A stretch of DNA of 64,000 nt from Ahniella affigens (GCF_003015185.1 NZ_CP027860.1:5549001-5613000); one strand, 5' to 3'; numbered from the stretch's first letter, positions 1 through 9,356 are shown. Notes: generated from the sequence alone by a model not told the origin. Numbers and translations are program-made.

Positions 1-217
1 GCAGCGCCAGCCTGCAGGCAGGCATGGCATGCGCGGGCAAACTCAGAATCGTTGCGATGACCTGCTGTTGCCACAGCGCCAATTCCGGGCCGATCAGCCG
101 ATCCGGCACAATGGTCAGGGCCCCGTGCTGAATGCGTCGCGCCAGCACGAATGACCGCAGCCAACGACCGAACCTGAGCAGTCGCCCATAAATCTGCCGT
201 AGTGCACTCAGGGCCAT
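1..217 (-). CDS. Partial CDS, unrecognised, upstream end only
   Basis: An open frame starts with ATG at 217-215 and runs off the left edge of the window without a stop, giving 72 codons. The start overlaps the stop of the preceding glycosyltransferase by 10 bases, which is typical of translational coupling, so I take it as the next gene of the same operon. The visible N-terminus is rich in Arg and Leu near residues 10-30 and carries no motif I recognise. By context it could be another glycan-biosynthesis enzyme, but that is inference only. The remainder of the gene lies outside the window. Confidence 0.55.
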   Translation of the reverse strand, partial: MALSALRQIYGRLLRFGRWLRSFVLARRIQHGALTIVPDRLIGPELALWQQQVIATILSLPAHAMPACRLAL

Positions 218-1101
218 AACGACTCCGGCGCGTAGCGCTTGCCCAGGCGGCCACGAACACCGTCGCACCAAGCCTGCGCGAGGTAACCAGTGCCCGGCTT
301 CAGCAGCAGCGCGTGTCCCAGCACCTTGATGCCCTTGCGCAACACAATCCAGTACCACCAAGCCCCGCCATGTCGACGCCACAACTCAATCTCATTGCGG
401 CTCCGGTAATAGTCGAGCAACCGCTCCATGGCAGGACTGCGGGCACTGTTCAGATGGCCGCAATGCCGGACACGCGCCGTCGGCACGAGCCATGTGGCGG
501 TGCCTAGCTTCGCCACGCGCAAACAGAAGTCAGTCTCCTCGCAATACAAGAAAAAACGCTCATCAAGAAACGGCCGCGCCAGCAGCCCGCGCGGCACATA
601 CCAGGCTGCGCCGTGCGCGGATTGAATCGCCGACATTGCCGCGTACTGGTCCGGTCGATGGTCGATCGGGCGATCGTTCCGACCCTTGCGCCAGCGCCCA
701 TCCGCATGCAAGAACTTCTCCGGCATCGCAATCGCACTGCCATCGCCATTCAACACCAGGCAAGCGAGCACCGCATCCGGATGCGCCGTACTCGCGATCA
801 GCAACTGCGCGACCGTGTCAGATTCGACCACACAATCCGCATTCAACATCAGCAACCCACGATACCCACCCGCGAGGCATTGCTCCCGCGCCAGATTCAG
901 TGCCGCCGCATAACCCCGATTTTCTGGCAGTCGCAAGCACCGGATACCAGAATGCAACCGCTGAAAAAGCGCCCCATCATCCACCGCAGACCCATTATCG
1001 ACGACCAACACCCGATGCCCCGCATCCGCCGCCGGCAACAAACTCGCCAGACAACTTTGGGTCTCCAGGCGGGTGTTCCAGTGGACCAGGGCGATCAGCA
1101 T
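208..1101 (-). CDS. Family 2 glycosyltransferase (rhamnosyltransferase WbbL-like)
   Basis: A 297-residue GT-A-fold glycosyltransferase that probably adds a sugar to a cell-surface polysaccharide or lipid-linked glycan in the cytoplasm. Visible motifs are the N-terminal ALVHWN strand, the ENRGYAAALN nucleotide-binding loop near residue 62, the LNADC motif (DxD position) near residue 86, and the FFLYCEETDFCLR segment with the catalytic acidic residues near residue 185. These are the hallmarks of the bacterial WbbL/GT2_4 type. I chose the ATG at 1101 because the strand-1 motif follows directly; a TTG 63 bases upstream only adds a non-conserved extension. The acceptor cannot be told from the sequence. 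It overlaps the next gene (1-217), which suggests an operon. Confidence 0.85.
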   Translation of the reverse strand: MLIALVHWNTRLETQSCLASLLPAADAGHRVLVVDNGSAVDDGALFQRLHSGIRCLRLPENRGYAAALNLAREQCLAGGYRGLLMLNADCVVESDTVAQLLIASTAHPDAVLACLVLNGDGSAIAMPEKFLHADGRWRKGRNDRPIDHRPDQYAAMSAIQSAHGAAWYVPRGLLARPFLDERFFLYCEETDFCLRVAKLGTATWLVPTARVRHCGHLNSARSPAMERLLDYYRSRNEIELWRRHGGAWWYWIVLRKGIKVLGHALLLKPGTGYLAQAWCDGVRGRLGKRYAPESLWP

Positions 1102-1482
1102 GCGATCGTCGTCCGGTGGCACGAGTTGGTGGGTGCGCTGAGGCAAATGGTTCTGTCCGAGCAAGTGAAGGCAAGCCGATGCCGGTCGCTCGAAAGCGAG
1201 AACCGCGGAGCCCGACAGCTTAGTTTAGTTCCAGCGACCCGGGATAGTGGAGCGACGCCAGCTGGAGCAGCGCCCCTGAGCGGGCTCTCACTTGTCTGGC
1301 AACGAACCCGGCTGCGCAGCCAAACACAAGCCAAGGCAAATGGGCAGCGTGTTGAACTCAACCCGAAATCCCGGCACCATCAAGCCATCAGTGGACCAGC
1401 TTGATCGCCCGCGTTACGAGAGCGTATTGGAGATGAGTGTCGCGTTTGGGGGTTTACAAATTGCCGACGGAGCCTGGTCTCA
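1102..1482. other. Intergenic region, no gene seen
   Basis: This 381-base stretch separates the divergent glycosyltransferase and TIR-protein genes. Reading frames here are arginine-rich shadows without motifs. It should contain promoters for both sides, but I see no convincing -35/-10 pair, and no clear ribosome binding site precedes the ATG at 1483. Confidence 0.5.
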
Positions 1483-2988
1483 ATGACGCGGCCCGGGCAG
1501 ATTTGGCCGCCAGAACATCGACCCGAGTTGGGCTGCTACGCAGTGGCGTTCTCGTTTGCCGGGGAGGATGTTGAGGTAGTCAGGCCTCTGGCCGAAGCCC
1601 TTGAGCAAGCGTTGCTGCCCGGAGAGGTGTTCTTCGATGAATTTGAAGAGCACAAGCTGTTTAATAACAGTTTGCGAAATGACCTTTCCGACCTGTACTT
1701 GAATCGCGCTGTCCTTGTGGTCCGTTGCCTGAGCCAGGCTTACAGCAAAAAGCCGTGGTGCCAAGCTGAATCCGTTGTCATCGCGGTGCGCGAAAAGCTC
1801 TCCCCTCACTCAGTGTTGGACATCTACGTAACAGACGCACAGAACCAGAACCTAGCAGGCCAGGCAGAATTTCTAATTGCGGCGCATCTGCATCCCCAAC
1901 TGACTCTGGAGACGATCATGGTGCGTCTGCGCGATTTGTGCAGGCTCCCGCCACGCAATCCGAAAGAGACCCGTTCTTCTGTCTCGGTCTTCGTCATGCA
2001 GGAACTCAGTCGCAAACTGTCAACCGTTGCGATCAGTCGCGCCGATTTGGTCGCTGCAGTTGACTGTTGGCCGGCGCCAGAATCGGCTGTTCATTCGAAC
2101 ATCGACTGGTGGTTGAGCGAACGGAGGGCGTACCCAGGCGATGACAAACTCGTCAACCTGTTGCACGGGTTATGGCCAAAAATCCATTCGCTTCATCACG
2201 AAATACAAGACTGGTTCCTAACCTATCTGAAACGACCATTTCCAGCTCCGCCTAGAAACCAAGCCAAAGCCATTGTCCAATGGCACCGAGAGCGTGTCGC
2301 GGCGCCCAAGGAATCGCCGAAGGAAAGGCACGCCTTCTTTATTTGGCGGAATCAGGGACATCAAGCCTCTGTGACTTTTGAAACATCACCCTCCGAAGCT
2401 TCGGTTGACTTCAAGGTCCGATTTCCAGATGTGGTGGACCAGGTCGGTACTCTTGATCAGATCGAGCGAGTCGAACTGGCAATCGAAATTGACCAGTTTG
2501 CTAGCGATATGCCCTACTGGAGCATCCAATTTGGACTTTTTGAGAGTCCGCTCAGTTTGGCGGTCCCAACGAATCTGCGTAGTTTGCAGCGTGCCCGTTT
2601 CAAGCAGGGGTGTGCGCCACTCCCGGCGGCTCCACTCTGCAAGCATGAAGTTGCGTGCGTCTCGGAATTCTGGGTCAACGACTGGCCAGCTGACCATTGC
2701 CTGGTCGTCCGGTCCCTGCAAGGCGCTAATGCAGTCTTTTTCAACAAATTAATCATGTCCGCCAGGCCCGTCGCAATGTGGTCAGAGAAGGCTGACCTAG
2801 TAGTGTCCGATGAGCAATGGAAAAAGCTCTCCAACTCAAGGACGTTGCCAACCGAGGCCATGAACTTTGCGGAAGACCAACGTAGGAAACATGCTGCATT
2901 TGAACTCCGACTGTTCTACGAGGACCACGAAGTCCCGTTGCATCAGCCGGGCGAGCTAAACAATCGAGGTCTGGATCCCCCGCTATGA
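1483..2988 (+). CDS. TIR-domain protein with VMAP-like C-terminus (putative conflict-system effector)
   Basis: A 501-residue protein. Residues about 17-130 look like a TIR domain: the strand YAVAFSFAGED, an acidic FFDEFEE segment, the helix/loop LNRAVLVVRCLSQAY, and PWCQAES, in which Glu96 sits where TIR NADases carry their catalytic glutamate. Residues about 160-275 are helical and Trp-rich. Residues about 285-490 are beta-rich and end with RPVAMW, LRLFYEDHEVPL and a final LDPPL, a pattern that resembles the C-terminal domain of vWA-MoxR-associated proteins (VMAP). The stop overlaps the next ATG (ATGA), so it is translationally coupled to a MoxR ATPase. Inference: on activation the TIR domain destroys NAD+ or makes a signal nucleotide. 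The VMAP assignment is by pattern memory, not by search. Confidence 0.75.
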   Translation: MTRPGQIWPPEHRPELGCYAVAFSFAGEDVEVVRPLAEALEQALLPGEVFFDEFEEHKLFNNSLRNDLSDLYLNRAVLVVRCLSQAYSKKPWCQAESVVIAVREKLSPHSVLDIYVTDAQNQNLAGQAEFLIAAHLHPQLTLETIMVRLRDLCRLPPRNPKETRSSVSVFVMQELSRKLSTVAISRADLVAAVDCWPAPESAVHSNIDWWLSERRAYPGDDKLVNLLHGLWPKIHSLHHEIQDWFLTYLKRPFPAPPRNQAKAIVQWHRERVAAPKESPKERHAFFIWRNQGHQASVTFETSPSEASVDFKVRFPDVVDQVGTLDQIERVELAIEIDQFASDMPYWSIQFGLFESPLSLAVPTNLRSLQRARFKQGCAPLPAAPLCKHEVACVSEFWVNDWPADHCLVVRSLQGANAVFFNKLIMSARPVAMWSEKADLVVSDEQWKKLSNSRTLPTEAMNFAEDQRRKHAAFELRLFYEDHEVPLHQPGELNNRGLDPPL

Positions 2989-3941
2989 AACTGTCTGAGC
3001 CTACCTTGCAGCTGAACAACCCCATCTTCAAGGGCGACCATCAAGCCCAGCAGCGGGTGGCATTTCCAGCACCACCACCTTGGCGCAGTTTCGCCAAGTC
3101 CGACTCAAGCCAGGGGCTCGAACCCTGGCAGATCCGTGCGAGTCAGCATCAGGCAGACGCGCAACAGATTCAGGCGGTCAATTTGGCACTGCATCTGCAT
3201 CGGCCCATTTTAATTACCGGGCTCGCGGGTACCGGTAAGACGTCTCTCGCCTACGCTGTGGCATATGAGTTAGGTCTCGATCAGCCGCTCATCTGGCCGA
3301 TCAACTCGCGCAGCACCCTCCAGCAAGGGCAGTATCGCTTCGATGCGGTCGCTAGGCTCCACGACGAGAGCAAGGATCTCGTGAAGTACATCAAGCTTGG
3401 CCCACTTGGTGCAGCGCTGGCGAAGTCCACGAGCAGCAAACCTGCCGTGCTCTTGATCGATGAGATCGACAAAGGAGACATTGACCTTGCCAACGATCTA
3501 CTGCATGCGATGGAAGAAGGTCGCTTTGAAATCGAGGAGCTGAGGCGCAGTGGCCCCGGCCCATATGAGCTTGACCTTCCCGGTGGCGGCAAACGTACGG
3601 TCACTGATGGCGTAGTGCAATGCGAGTACTTCCCAATTGTTCTCATGACCAGCAACGGCGAACGCGACTTCTCTCAGGCGTTTCTACGTCGGTGCGTCCG
3701 GTTGGATATTCAGCCGCCAAGTTCTGCGCAATTGCGGTCAATTCTCAAGGCTCGGCTAAATATCGAGGATGAGGACCAATATCAACAGCTGATCAACGAT
3801 TTCGTCGACATGCGCGCCAAGAATCAGCAACTGGCAACGGATCAGCTCTTGAACGCCGCGCAGTTGATTCAGAGAGGCGTCGTTGCGGCCGACTTCGACT
3901 TGTTGCAGCAGCTCGGTGTCTTAAAGAATCTGAGCGACTGA
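2985..3941 (+). CDS. MoxR-family AAA+ ATPase
   Basis: A 318-residue AAA+ ATPase. Walker A is GLAGTGKTS near residue 79, Walker B is VLLIDEIDK near residue 160 with the glutamate present, sensor 1 is MTSNGERDFS near residue 225, and an arginine-finger-like FLRRC follows. A short helical extension closes the protein. MoxR ATPases remodel partner proteins and typically pair with vWA proteins, which matches the downstream gene. Its ATG overlaps the upstream TGA and only two bases separate its stop from the next start, so the three genes are almost certainly one transcript. In ternary vWA-MoxR-VMAP systems this ATPase is thought to act as the NTP-dependent switch between sensor and effector; that role here is inferred. 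Confidence 0.88.
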   Translation: MKLSEPTLQLNNPIFKGDHQAQQRVAFPAPPPWRSFAKSDSSQGLEPWQIRASQHQADAQQIQAVNLALHLHRPILITGLAGTGKTSLAYAVAYELGLDQPLIWPINSRSTLQQGQYRFDAVARLHDESKDLVKYIKLGPLGAALAKSTSSKPAVLLIDEIDKGDIDLANDLLHAMEEGRFEIEELRRSGPGPYELDLPGGGKRTVTDGVVQCEYFPIVLMTSNGERDFSQAFLRRCVRLDIQPPSSAQLRSILKARLNIEDEDQYQQLINDFVDMRAKNQQLATDQLLNAAQLIQRGVVAADFDLLQQLGVLKNLSD

Positions 3942-3943
3942 GC

Positions 3944-6900
3944 GTGGATATCCGCGATGCCATTCGGAGCCTGCTGCAGAGTGAAGATGGATACGCTCTG
4001 GCTGACGTTCTTTGGCTCGTCCAGCAGGAAGCGGTGTGCGTTTGTCATTCGCCCAAATATTCGGGACCAAACGAAGAGCCCCCACCACGCGAGAACAATC
4101 CGGACACCAACCCAGGGCACACTGCGAATAACCTTCAGGCTCCGGAAGCGAAAGGCAGGGAGACCGATCTGACGCAAACCGAAAAGGCGCATCAAGCAGC
4201 GGAGAAGCCGTTAACGTTGAAGGCAGCTGGTGCAGATACCGCGTGGAAAATCCGAACGCCTGGTACCCGAGCCTTGCCCGAATCAAAGCGGCTCGCGCGC
4301 AGTCTGCGCGATCTCAGGCGAATTGTGCCAAGCCGACAGGGACAGGAACTCGACGAAGCCGCCAGTATCGAGGCAAGTGCGATGTCACGTCGTCCGCAAC
4401 TCGTGTTCGCGCCCAAACGCGAACGCCATTGGAGTCTCGTGCTTGCGATCGACGAGAGCGCTGGCATGTGGATTTGGCGCGACGCGTTGACCGAGTTTCA
4501 AAAGGTGTGCGAGCGGTCCGGTGCGTTTCGCGATGTTCGAGTCCGTCGATTCGATCCGGCAAAGCTCGTCCATCGCGGTCCAAAGCAGAGCGATGGCGCT
4601 GGACTTCATACATTGCGTGACGCTGAAGGTCGTCAATTAGTGTGGTTTGTCACGAGTGCTGTGGCGCCAGCATGGCGAGGCAATAGTCTGTTGCGCACGC
4701 TGGGTGATCTATCTCGTCAGCTCCCATTGGCGCTGCTGCAAACCTTACCTGAACGACTTTGGAGACGGACAGGCATTGTCAAACGGCAGGATGCGATTCC
4801 GATCTACGTCGGTAGCAAGGCGGCCGCGCAAACCAGCTCCCAATACATTCAAGAGGCGAAGCAGCCGTTTGAGCAGGGTGCCCTGAACAAGCGTACTCAC
4901 TGGACCCTGCCGCTGTTGGGTCTGTCAGAGGACTGGTGGTCCGCCTACGGCCGCATGATCAACGATGCCGCTCCCCCTAATGTCCCCGGGCTTGCGCTGC
5001 CAACTGACATTGCAGCTGATGTTGAACAACCTTCGGAGCCTGTTCAAGTTGGTTCCGATCCGACTGCCCTATCCGAGCAAGAGTTGCGGGAGAGGCTAGA
5101 GCAGTTCAAGCGCGATGCCAGCCCCAGAGCCCGAGAATTGCTATACCTCTTGTGCTATGTGCCGCTACAGCTGGCGATCATCCGCCTGGTTCAGCGCGTC
5201 ACCCAGGGGGAACAAAGCGGAAACGGCGAGTTGTCGGAGTTGTTCTTTTCCGGGCTCATCCGGCGCATCTCGCCGCCAAGCGAACTTGACCCGAATCGTG
5301 TCAGCTTCAACTTTCACCCGCCGCTGCGACAGTGGTTGCAGTCTGAGGTGCCGCTCGGCAAGGCCATACAGATCAAGCATTTGCTGAGCGAGTTCCTGAA
5401 GGATCGATATGGTTCCGGCTACGATTTCATGGCTGAAGTCAGTACTGGCGACCTCACTGAGGACCTGAGTTTTGCCGAAGTTCGTGGGCTGCTGGCAAGG
5501 CGCCTGATGCCCGAGCCCAGGGCCGATGAGCAAGCGGTTCAGGGTTCGTCTAACCCGCAGATCGAGCAGCAACAACTTAGCGGTCGGCGGATTCTCTGGA
5601 TAGATGATGGTCATCCGTCTAACACGTTGGAGATTGACGTGTTGATGGCCGAAGGAGCGGCTGTTGACCCCGTCACTTCGATTGAATTGGCGAGTAAATG
5701 CCTCGCGAACTCATCATACGATGCGTTGGTCGCAGATTTCCTGTTAGATGGTAACAAGGCTGGTGAGCTCACATTTTTGGATTACGTCGATGAACGCTTG
5801 CCGAGCATAGTTCGGATCGTCTATCCCAGAGTGCATCAGCGAGATATCGCGCTTGCGGCGATGCAGATGCGAGTCGAACTCCCGTCGAAGAGAAGGGAGA
5901 CCCTGCTTGGATGCTTAGTTCGCACCCTTGCCCCGGATGCCGTTCGCGATGGAGTCTGGCCAGACGTCGGTGGTGAATGGCGTGACTACATCGGCATCGA
6001 TAGGAAGAGCTTTGAATCAATTTGGACGTCCTTCGAGCAGGTCCAGAGAAGTGACCCGTCGCTGAATGCTGCGAACCCAGTTAGCCTCCTTCAAGAATGT
6101 CTTCAAGCTTTCTGTCTCTGTGGCGACGAGATTGTTGTGACACCTAGACGCGGAATGCCGGCGGCGAAGGTCCATACTAAACCGTCGATGCAGTCTGAGG
6201 CGCACTATGTCTTCATGTCCAACCAGCAGATGCAGATTCTTTCGAGCAGACAGAAGCACTGGATCCAAGAGGCGTTGCTGTTCTTGGATCGCTATCGGAA
6301 AGACGGCGCTAGTCTGCGGCGCTGGTACGAAGAATCCCAGTTCCTGAAAAAGCCGCCTTGGGAGCAGATCGATCTACTCTCTCGCGTCGCGATCTTCTGT
6401 GTGGACATCGCTGGATGGCAAACTGTGCCTTTGACGGCGCGGTCTTGCCTAGCACTCGCGCGTCTGGTTGGTTTCCAGTTGACGTTGCCGGCGTCTGAGG
6501 AGGGGCTGTTCTGGGAACGAATTTCCGTGCTTACCAAGCCGTCTGAAAATGAGCGCGCGCGAATATCGAAGCACCTTCGTGCGGGTGGCTGGGAGAGTCG
6601 AAGCCCGCCAATCGTTCGTATCGCTCTGTCCATGCTCATCGAACGTACGGAAGGACAGTTCCGCGAGCTCGGCAGCGGATTCGACTCGTTGGATGGGATG
6701 CTTCCCATGCCACAAAGGGCTCGGGTTCTATCCTCACTGGAGGTCAGGGACTGGGTGCCCCCGCAGTCAAGTGTTCCGCTTGGCTGGTTGCCGCGGCCAG
6801 CAGAGCAGCATGCCGAAGTGGCAGAGATTATTGCCGAGTCCATGGGTTACCATCTTGTGGACTTCATCGGATTTCATCCCGACTGGAACAGCCGCGTTCC

Positions 6901-8068
6901 AGTTTTGGTCGTTGGGAAACAAGTCATCTGTGAGAACTCAAGAGATACCGCAACAGTCATGAGTGCATTGAGCTCTTTGGACGTCAAAGTCGAAGAAGTG
7001 AAGGACTATGCAGAAGACTGGGCGTATCCCTTGTCTGTACTGGCGCACCTGCATGAGCGTCCGCCCCCAGTGTTCTGCGAGTTGCGCAGCTTCAGCGAGT
7101 CTGAAAACTGGGCATGGATCAAGGACCTAATGGATCAGCGGATCTTTGGTGTGAGTGGCCGAATTCGAAGCGACGAACACCGGTTCAACTCCCTTGTGGT
7201 GCAATTTTATCGTCCGAGTTCTGAATCGTCGATTGATCCGGACGCGCAGATGATCGTCTGCAAGGCCAGAACGCCAGCAGAGTTTGCTCGCGAGTTCTTC
7301 GAACGCACGGAGTCTGCGTGGCTGCTTTATCGCGAAAAGGCAAGCGAGGCTGAGCTCAAAGAACTCGCAGAGGACATTCGATTCCTTTGCGAAACAGGTC
7401 ATGGCCGCAACGTTGAAAGTCAAAGTTTGCACAGATATTTGCCTCCCAGGCCTAGACGAAACGGAAGGTTGCTATCGGCAAATGCCAAGGAGGCACCGTT
7501 ACTGAAGGGAGCGAAGCAGGTCGAGCTAGTTGTTGTCGGCGCGCCCGATTGGCCCATCGAAAGTCGTATCCTGTTCGACATAGATGTCGCGTGTGTTGTC
7601 GGACTGCAGACCGAGAAGCTTGAGGCCGTTCAAGCCCCCCGGCACAACCTCTATATTCAGACCGCAATTGCAAAACGTCCGTTCAAAGTAGGCGCGATCT
7701 GTGATGGCGGCGCGACGATTCTGGGACTCGATCTGGCCTCCTTACCCGATGTGGAGTGGCCTCCGGCAGAAGGGGCTCAAGCTGGTTTGGAGCTGCGAGG
7801 GCAGGATTTCGATGCCTACCTTGACGAGACAGGCTATTTGGCACTGAAACCCACTTCCAGGGTCCGCGAAGACCTAGAGAAATCCACAGCCGATGTGCGT
7901 AATGTACTGGTCGCAGAAGCTCAGCAGCTGCTCACCGTGCTGCTTGATGCATCGATTGAAGGCGACCTGATGGACGAGGGCTGGAGAGCGCGAGTTTCTC
8001 AAAGCAGCCTGGCTGACATTTCCAAGGTGTTCGGGCAGACTTTTGGAATGGGCGTCGACCCGTCTTAG
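3944..8068 (+). CDS. Giant vWA (SAV_2336-N-like) protein with receiver-like domain
   Basis: A 1374-residue protein starting at GTG, two bases after the MoxR stop. Residues 1-130 are polar and probably disordered. Residues about 160-310 match the vWA-like N-terminal domain of SAV_2336 proteins: a hydrophobic strand into DESAGMW, then SGAFRDVRVRRFD, then LVWFVTSAVAPAW. The MIDAS motif reads D-x-S-x-G rather than D-x-S-x-S. Residues about 545-665 look like a receiver domain (RRILWIDDG, then LVADFLLDG with a phosphoacceptor-like Asp). The 700 residues after that, including a beta-rich stretch near 1220-1300 (VELVVVGAPDWP), I do not recognise. Together with the two upstream genes this completes a vWA-MoxR-TIR/VMAP triad. 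The protein is probably the sensor or scaffold of the system. Confidence 0.75.
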   Translation: MDIRDAIRSLLQSEDGYALADVLWLVQQEAVCVCHSPKYSGPNEEPPPRENNPDTNPGHTANNLQAPEAKGRETDLTQTEKAHQAAEKPLTLKAAGADTAWKIRTPGTRALPESKRLARSLRDLRRIVPSRQGQELDEAASIEASAMSRRPQLVFAPKRERHWSLVLAIDESAGMWIWRDALTEFQKVCERSGAFRDVRVRRFDPAKLVHRGPKQSDGAGLHTLRDAEGRQLVWFVTSAVAPAWRGNSLLRTLGDLSRQLPLALLQTLPERLWRRTGIVKRQDAIPIYVGSKAAAQTSSQYIQEAKQPFEQGALNKRTHWTLPLLGLSEDWWSAYGRMINDAAPPNVPGLALPTDIAADVEQPSEPVQVGSDPTALSEQELRERLEQFKRDASPRARELLYLLCYVPLQLAIIRLVQRVTQGEQSGNGELSELFFSGLIRRISPPSELDPNRVSFNFHPPLRQWLQSEVPLGKAIQIKHLLSEFLKDRYGSGYDFMAEVSTGDLTEDLSFAEVRGLLARRLMPEPRADEQAVQGSSNPQIEQQQLSGRRILWIDDGHPSNTLEIDVLMAEGAAVDPVTSIELASKCLANSSYDALVADFLLDGNKAGELTFLDYVDERLPSIVRIVYPRVHQRDIALAAMQMRVELPSKRRETLLGCLVRTLAPDAVRDGVWPDVGGEWRDYIGIDRKSFESIWTSFEQVQRSDPSLNAANPVSLLQECLQAFCLCGDEIVVTPRRGMPAAKVHTKPSMQSEAHYVFMSNQQMQILSSRQKHWIQEALLFLDRYRKDGASLRRWYEESQFLKKPPWEQIDLLSRVAIFCVDIAGWQTVPLTARSCLALARLVGFQLTLPASEEGLFWERISVLTKPSENERARISKHLRAGGWESRSPPIVRIALSMLIERTEGQFRELGSGFDSLDGMLPMPQRARVLSSLEVRDWVPPQSSVPLGWLPRPAEQHAEVAEIIAESMGYHLVDFIGFHPDWNSRVPVLVVGKQVICENSRDTATVMSALSSLDVKVEEVKDYAEDWAYPLSVLAHLHERPPPVFCELRSFSESENWAWIKDLMDQRIFGVSGRIRSDEHRFNSLVVQFYRPSSESSIDPDAQMIVCKARTPAEFAREFFERTESAWLLYREKASEAELKELAEDIRFLCETGHGRNVESQSLHRYLPPRPRRNGRLLSANAKEAPLLKGAKQVELVVVGAPDWPIESRILFDIDVACVVGLQTEKLEAVQAPRHNLYIQTAIAKRPFKVGAICDGGATILGLDLASLPDVEWPPAEGAQAGLELRGQDFDAYLDETGYLALKPTSRVREDLEKSTADVRNVLVAEAQQLLTVLLDASIEGDLMDEGWRARVSQSSLADISKVFGQTFGMGVDPS

Positions 8069-8117
8069 TCCCTGCCGCATATGCTCCGATCACTCTCGTC
8101 CAGGCAATTCAAGAAGG

Positions 8118-9356
8118 TCAACCGAACCGGCGGAGATCGAAGGCATCACAAGGTATATGAGGATGCGAGCCGTCGATCAATCGACCCATCACCTCCGCCG
8201 TCATCGGCGCCAAAGTCAGCCCAATATGTTGATGCCCAATCGCGTAATAGATCGGCTGGCCGGGCACTTGGCCGAGGCCGGGTAAGTAGTCGGGCAGAAT
8301 CGGGCGGGGGCCGCGCCAGCGGCGGCTTGGGTCGGACTTGGGATACCCGACTTGGGCGAGTAGTTCGTCCAGCCGCGTGAACTTCCGCGGGTCCACTTTT
8401 GAATGGAGACCGCTGAATTCCATGAAGCTGGAGGCGCGGAGGCGGCCGGCCATCGGGGTGACGAGCAAGCGCTGGTCGCTATAGAGGATCGGGGCGTCGA
8501 TCTGGGCCGGTTCGTTCGGGAGTTCGACGTGATAGCCGTAGGCGGGTTGCAACGGCACCTTCAAGCCAAATGCTTCGAGCAATGGCTTGCTCCAGACGCC
8601 AGCCGCGACGACGGCCGCTTCGGTGTTGATCTGACCGGCGCTGTGTGTGATCACCAGTCCGGCGCCGCGGCGTTCGATCTTCGTCGCGGCGACGGGCTCG
8701 AATACGGCGCCGTGCGCTTTGGCGGCATCGGCACAGGCTTTGCCGACTTCGGCGGGATCGAGGACATGACCGCAGGTCGGGAAGTGCAGGCCGGCGATGG
8801 CATCGACACCGGCGCGCTGCGCTTGCACGTTGAGCCACGAGGCATCAGCGGGCGCGGTCGGGATATCGAGCGTCGCCATATGTGCGGCTTCCGCGGCGGC
8901 AGCTTGCTCAGCCTTCGCGCCGTACCAAATCTGATAGTGGCCGTTCTGACGCAGGAGGTCAGTGCGGCCAAACGCTTCGAGCATCTGCTGGAAGTCGGTT
9001 GTGGCGGTGCGAACCAGGGGCGCGAGCGCGCGGGTGTTCTCGGCGCGCCGAAACGCTGCCATCGCGAAGCGTAGCGACCACGGCAACAAGCCAAACCAAT
9101 GTCGCATGGGCATGTGCAGCGGCCCACCGAATTGCACGAGTTCCTTCCAGAACGTCAGCAACAGCTTCGGGGAGGGCAGGGGTTCGACCAACTCGGCTGC
9201 AATGTGGCCGACATTGCCATAGCTCGCGCCGCCAAAGCCGGGTGGTTCGGGGTCGAGCACGCGCACGCTGTGACCTTGCGTGGCCAGCCGCCAAGCGATG
9301 GCGGAGCCAATCACGCCGGCGCCAATAACGGTGATCTCGCGCTTTTCGATGCTCAT
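8118..9356 (-). CDS. FAD-dependent D-hydroxyproline dehydrogenase (DadA-like)
   Basis: A 412-residue FAD oxidoreductase of the DadA/D-amino-acid dehydrogenase family. It has an N-terminal dinucleotide-binding motif VIGAGVIGSAIAWRLA at about residue 10, and near the end WRGPRPILPDYLPGLG and the flavin-contacting GHQHIGLTLAP. Lying next to a hydroxyproline epimerase, a DapA-like deaminase and an aldehyde dehydrogenase, it should oxidise cis-4-hydroxy-D-proline to 1-pyrroline-4-hydroxy-2-carboxylate, the second step of bacterial hydroxyproline breakdown (LhpB/HypO role), passing electrons to the respiratory chain. I start it at ATG 9356 because the Rossmann motif follows within ten residues; the longer frame adds 23 unconserved residues. 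It is divergent from the rest of the cluster. A generic D-amino-acid dehydrogenase is the alternative. Confidence 0.85.
   Translation of the reverse strand: MSIEKREITVIGAGVIGSAIAWRLATQGHSVRVLDPEPPGFGGASYGNVGHIAAELVEPLPSPKLLLTFWKELVQFGGPLHMPMRHWFGLLPWSLRFAMAAFRRAENTRALAPLVRTATTDFQQMLEAFGRTDLLRQNGHYQIWYGAKAEQAAAAEAAHMATLDIPTAPADASWLNVQAQRAGVDAIAGLHFPTCGHVLDPAEVGKACADAAKAHGAVFEPVAATKIERRGAGLVITHSAGQINTEAAVVAAGVWSKPLLEAFGLKVPLQPAYGYHVELPNEPAQIDAPILYSDQRLLVTPMAGRLRASSFMEFSGLHSKVDPRKFTRLDELLAQVGYPKSDPSRRWRGPRPILPDYLPGLGQVPGQPIYYAIGHQHIGLTLAPMTAEVMGRLIDGSHPHIPCDAFDLRRFG

Noticed and set aside
492-1404. Long Arg/Pro-rich plus-strand frames over the glycosyltransferase gene
   Set aside because: They are antisense shadows of a clear GT2 gene, with composition typical of shadows in GC-rich DNA.
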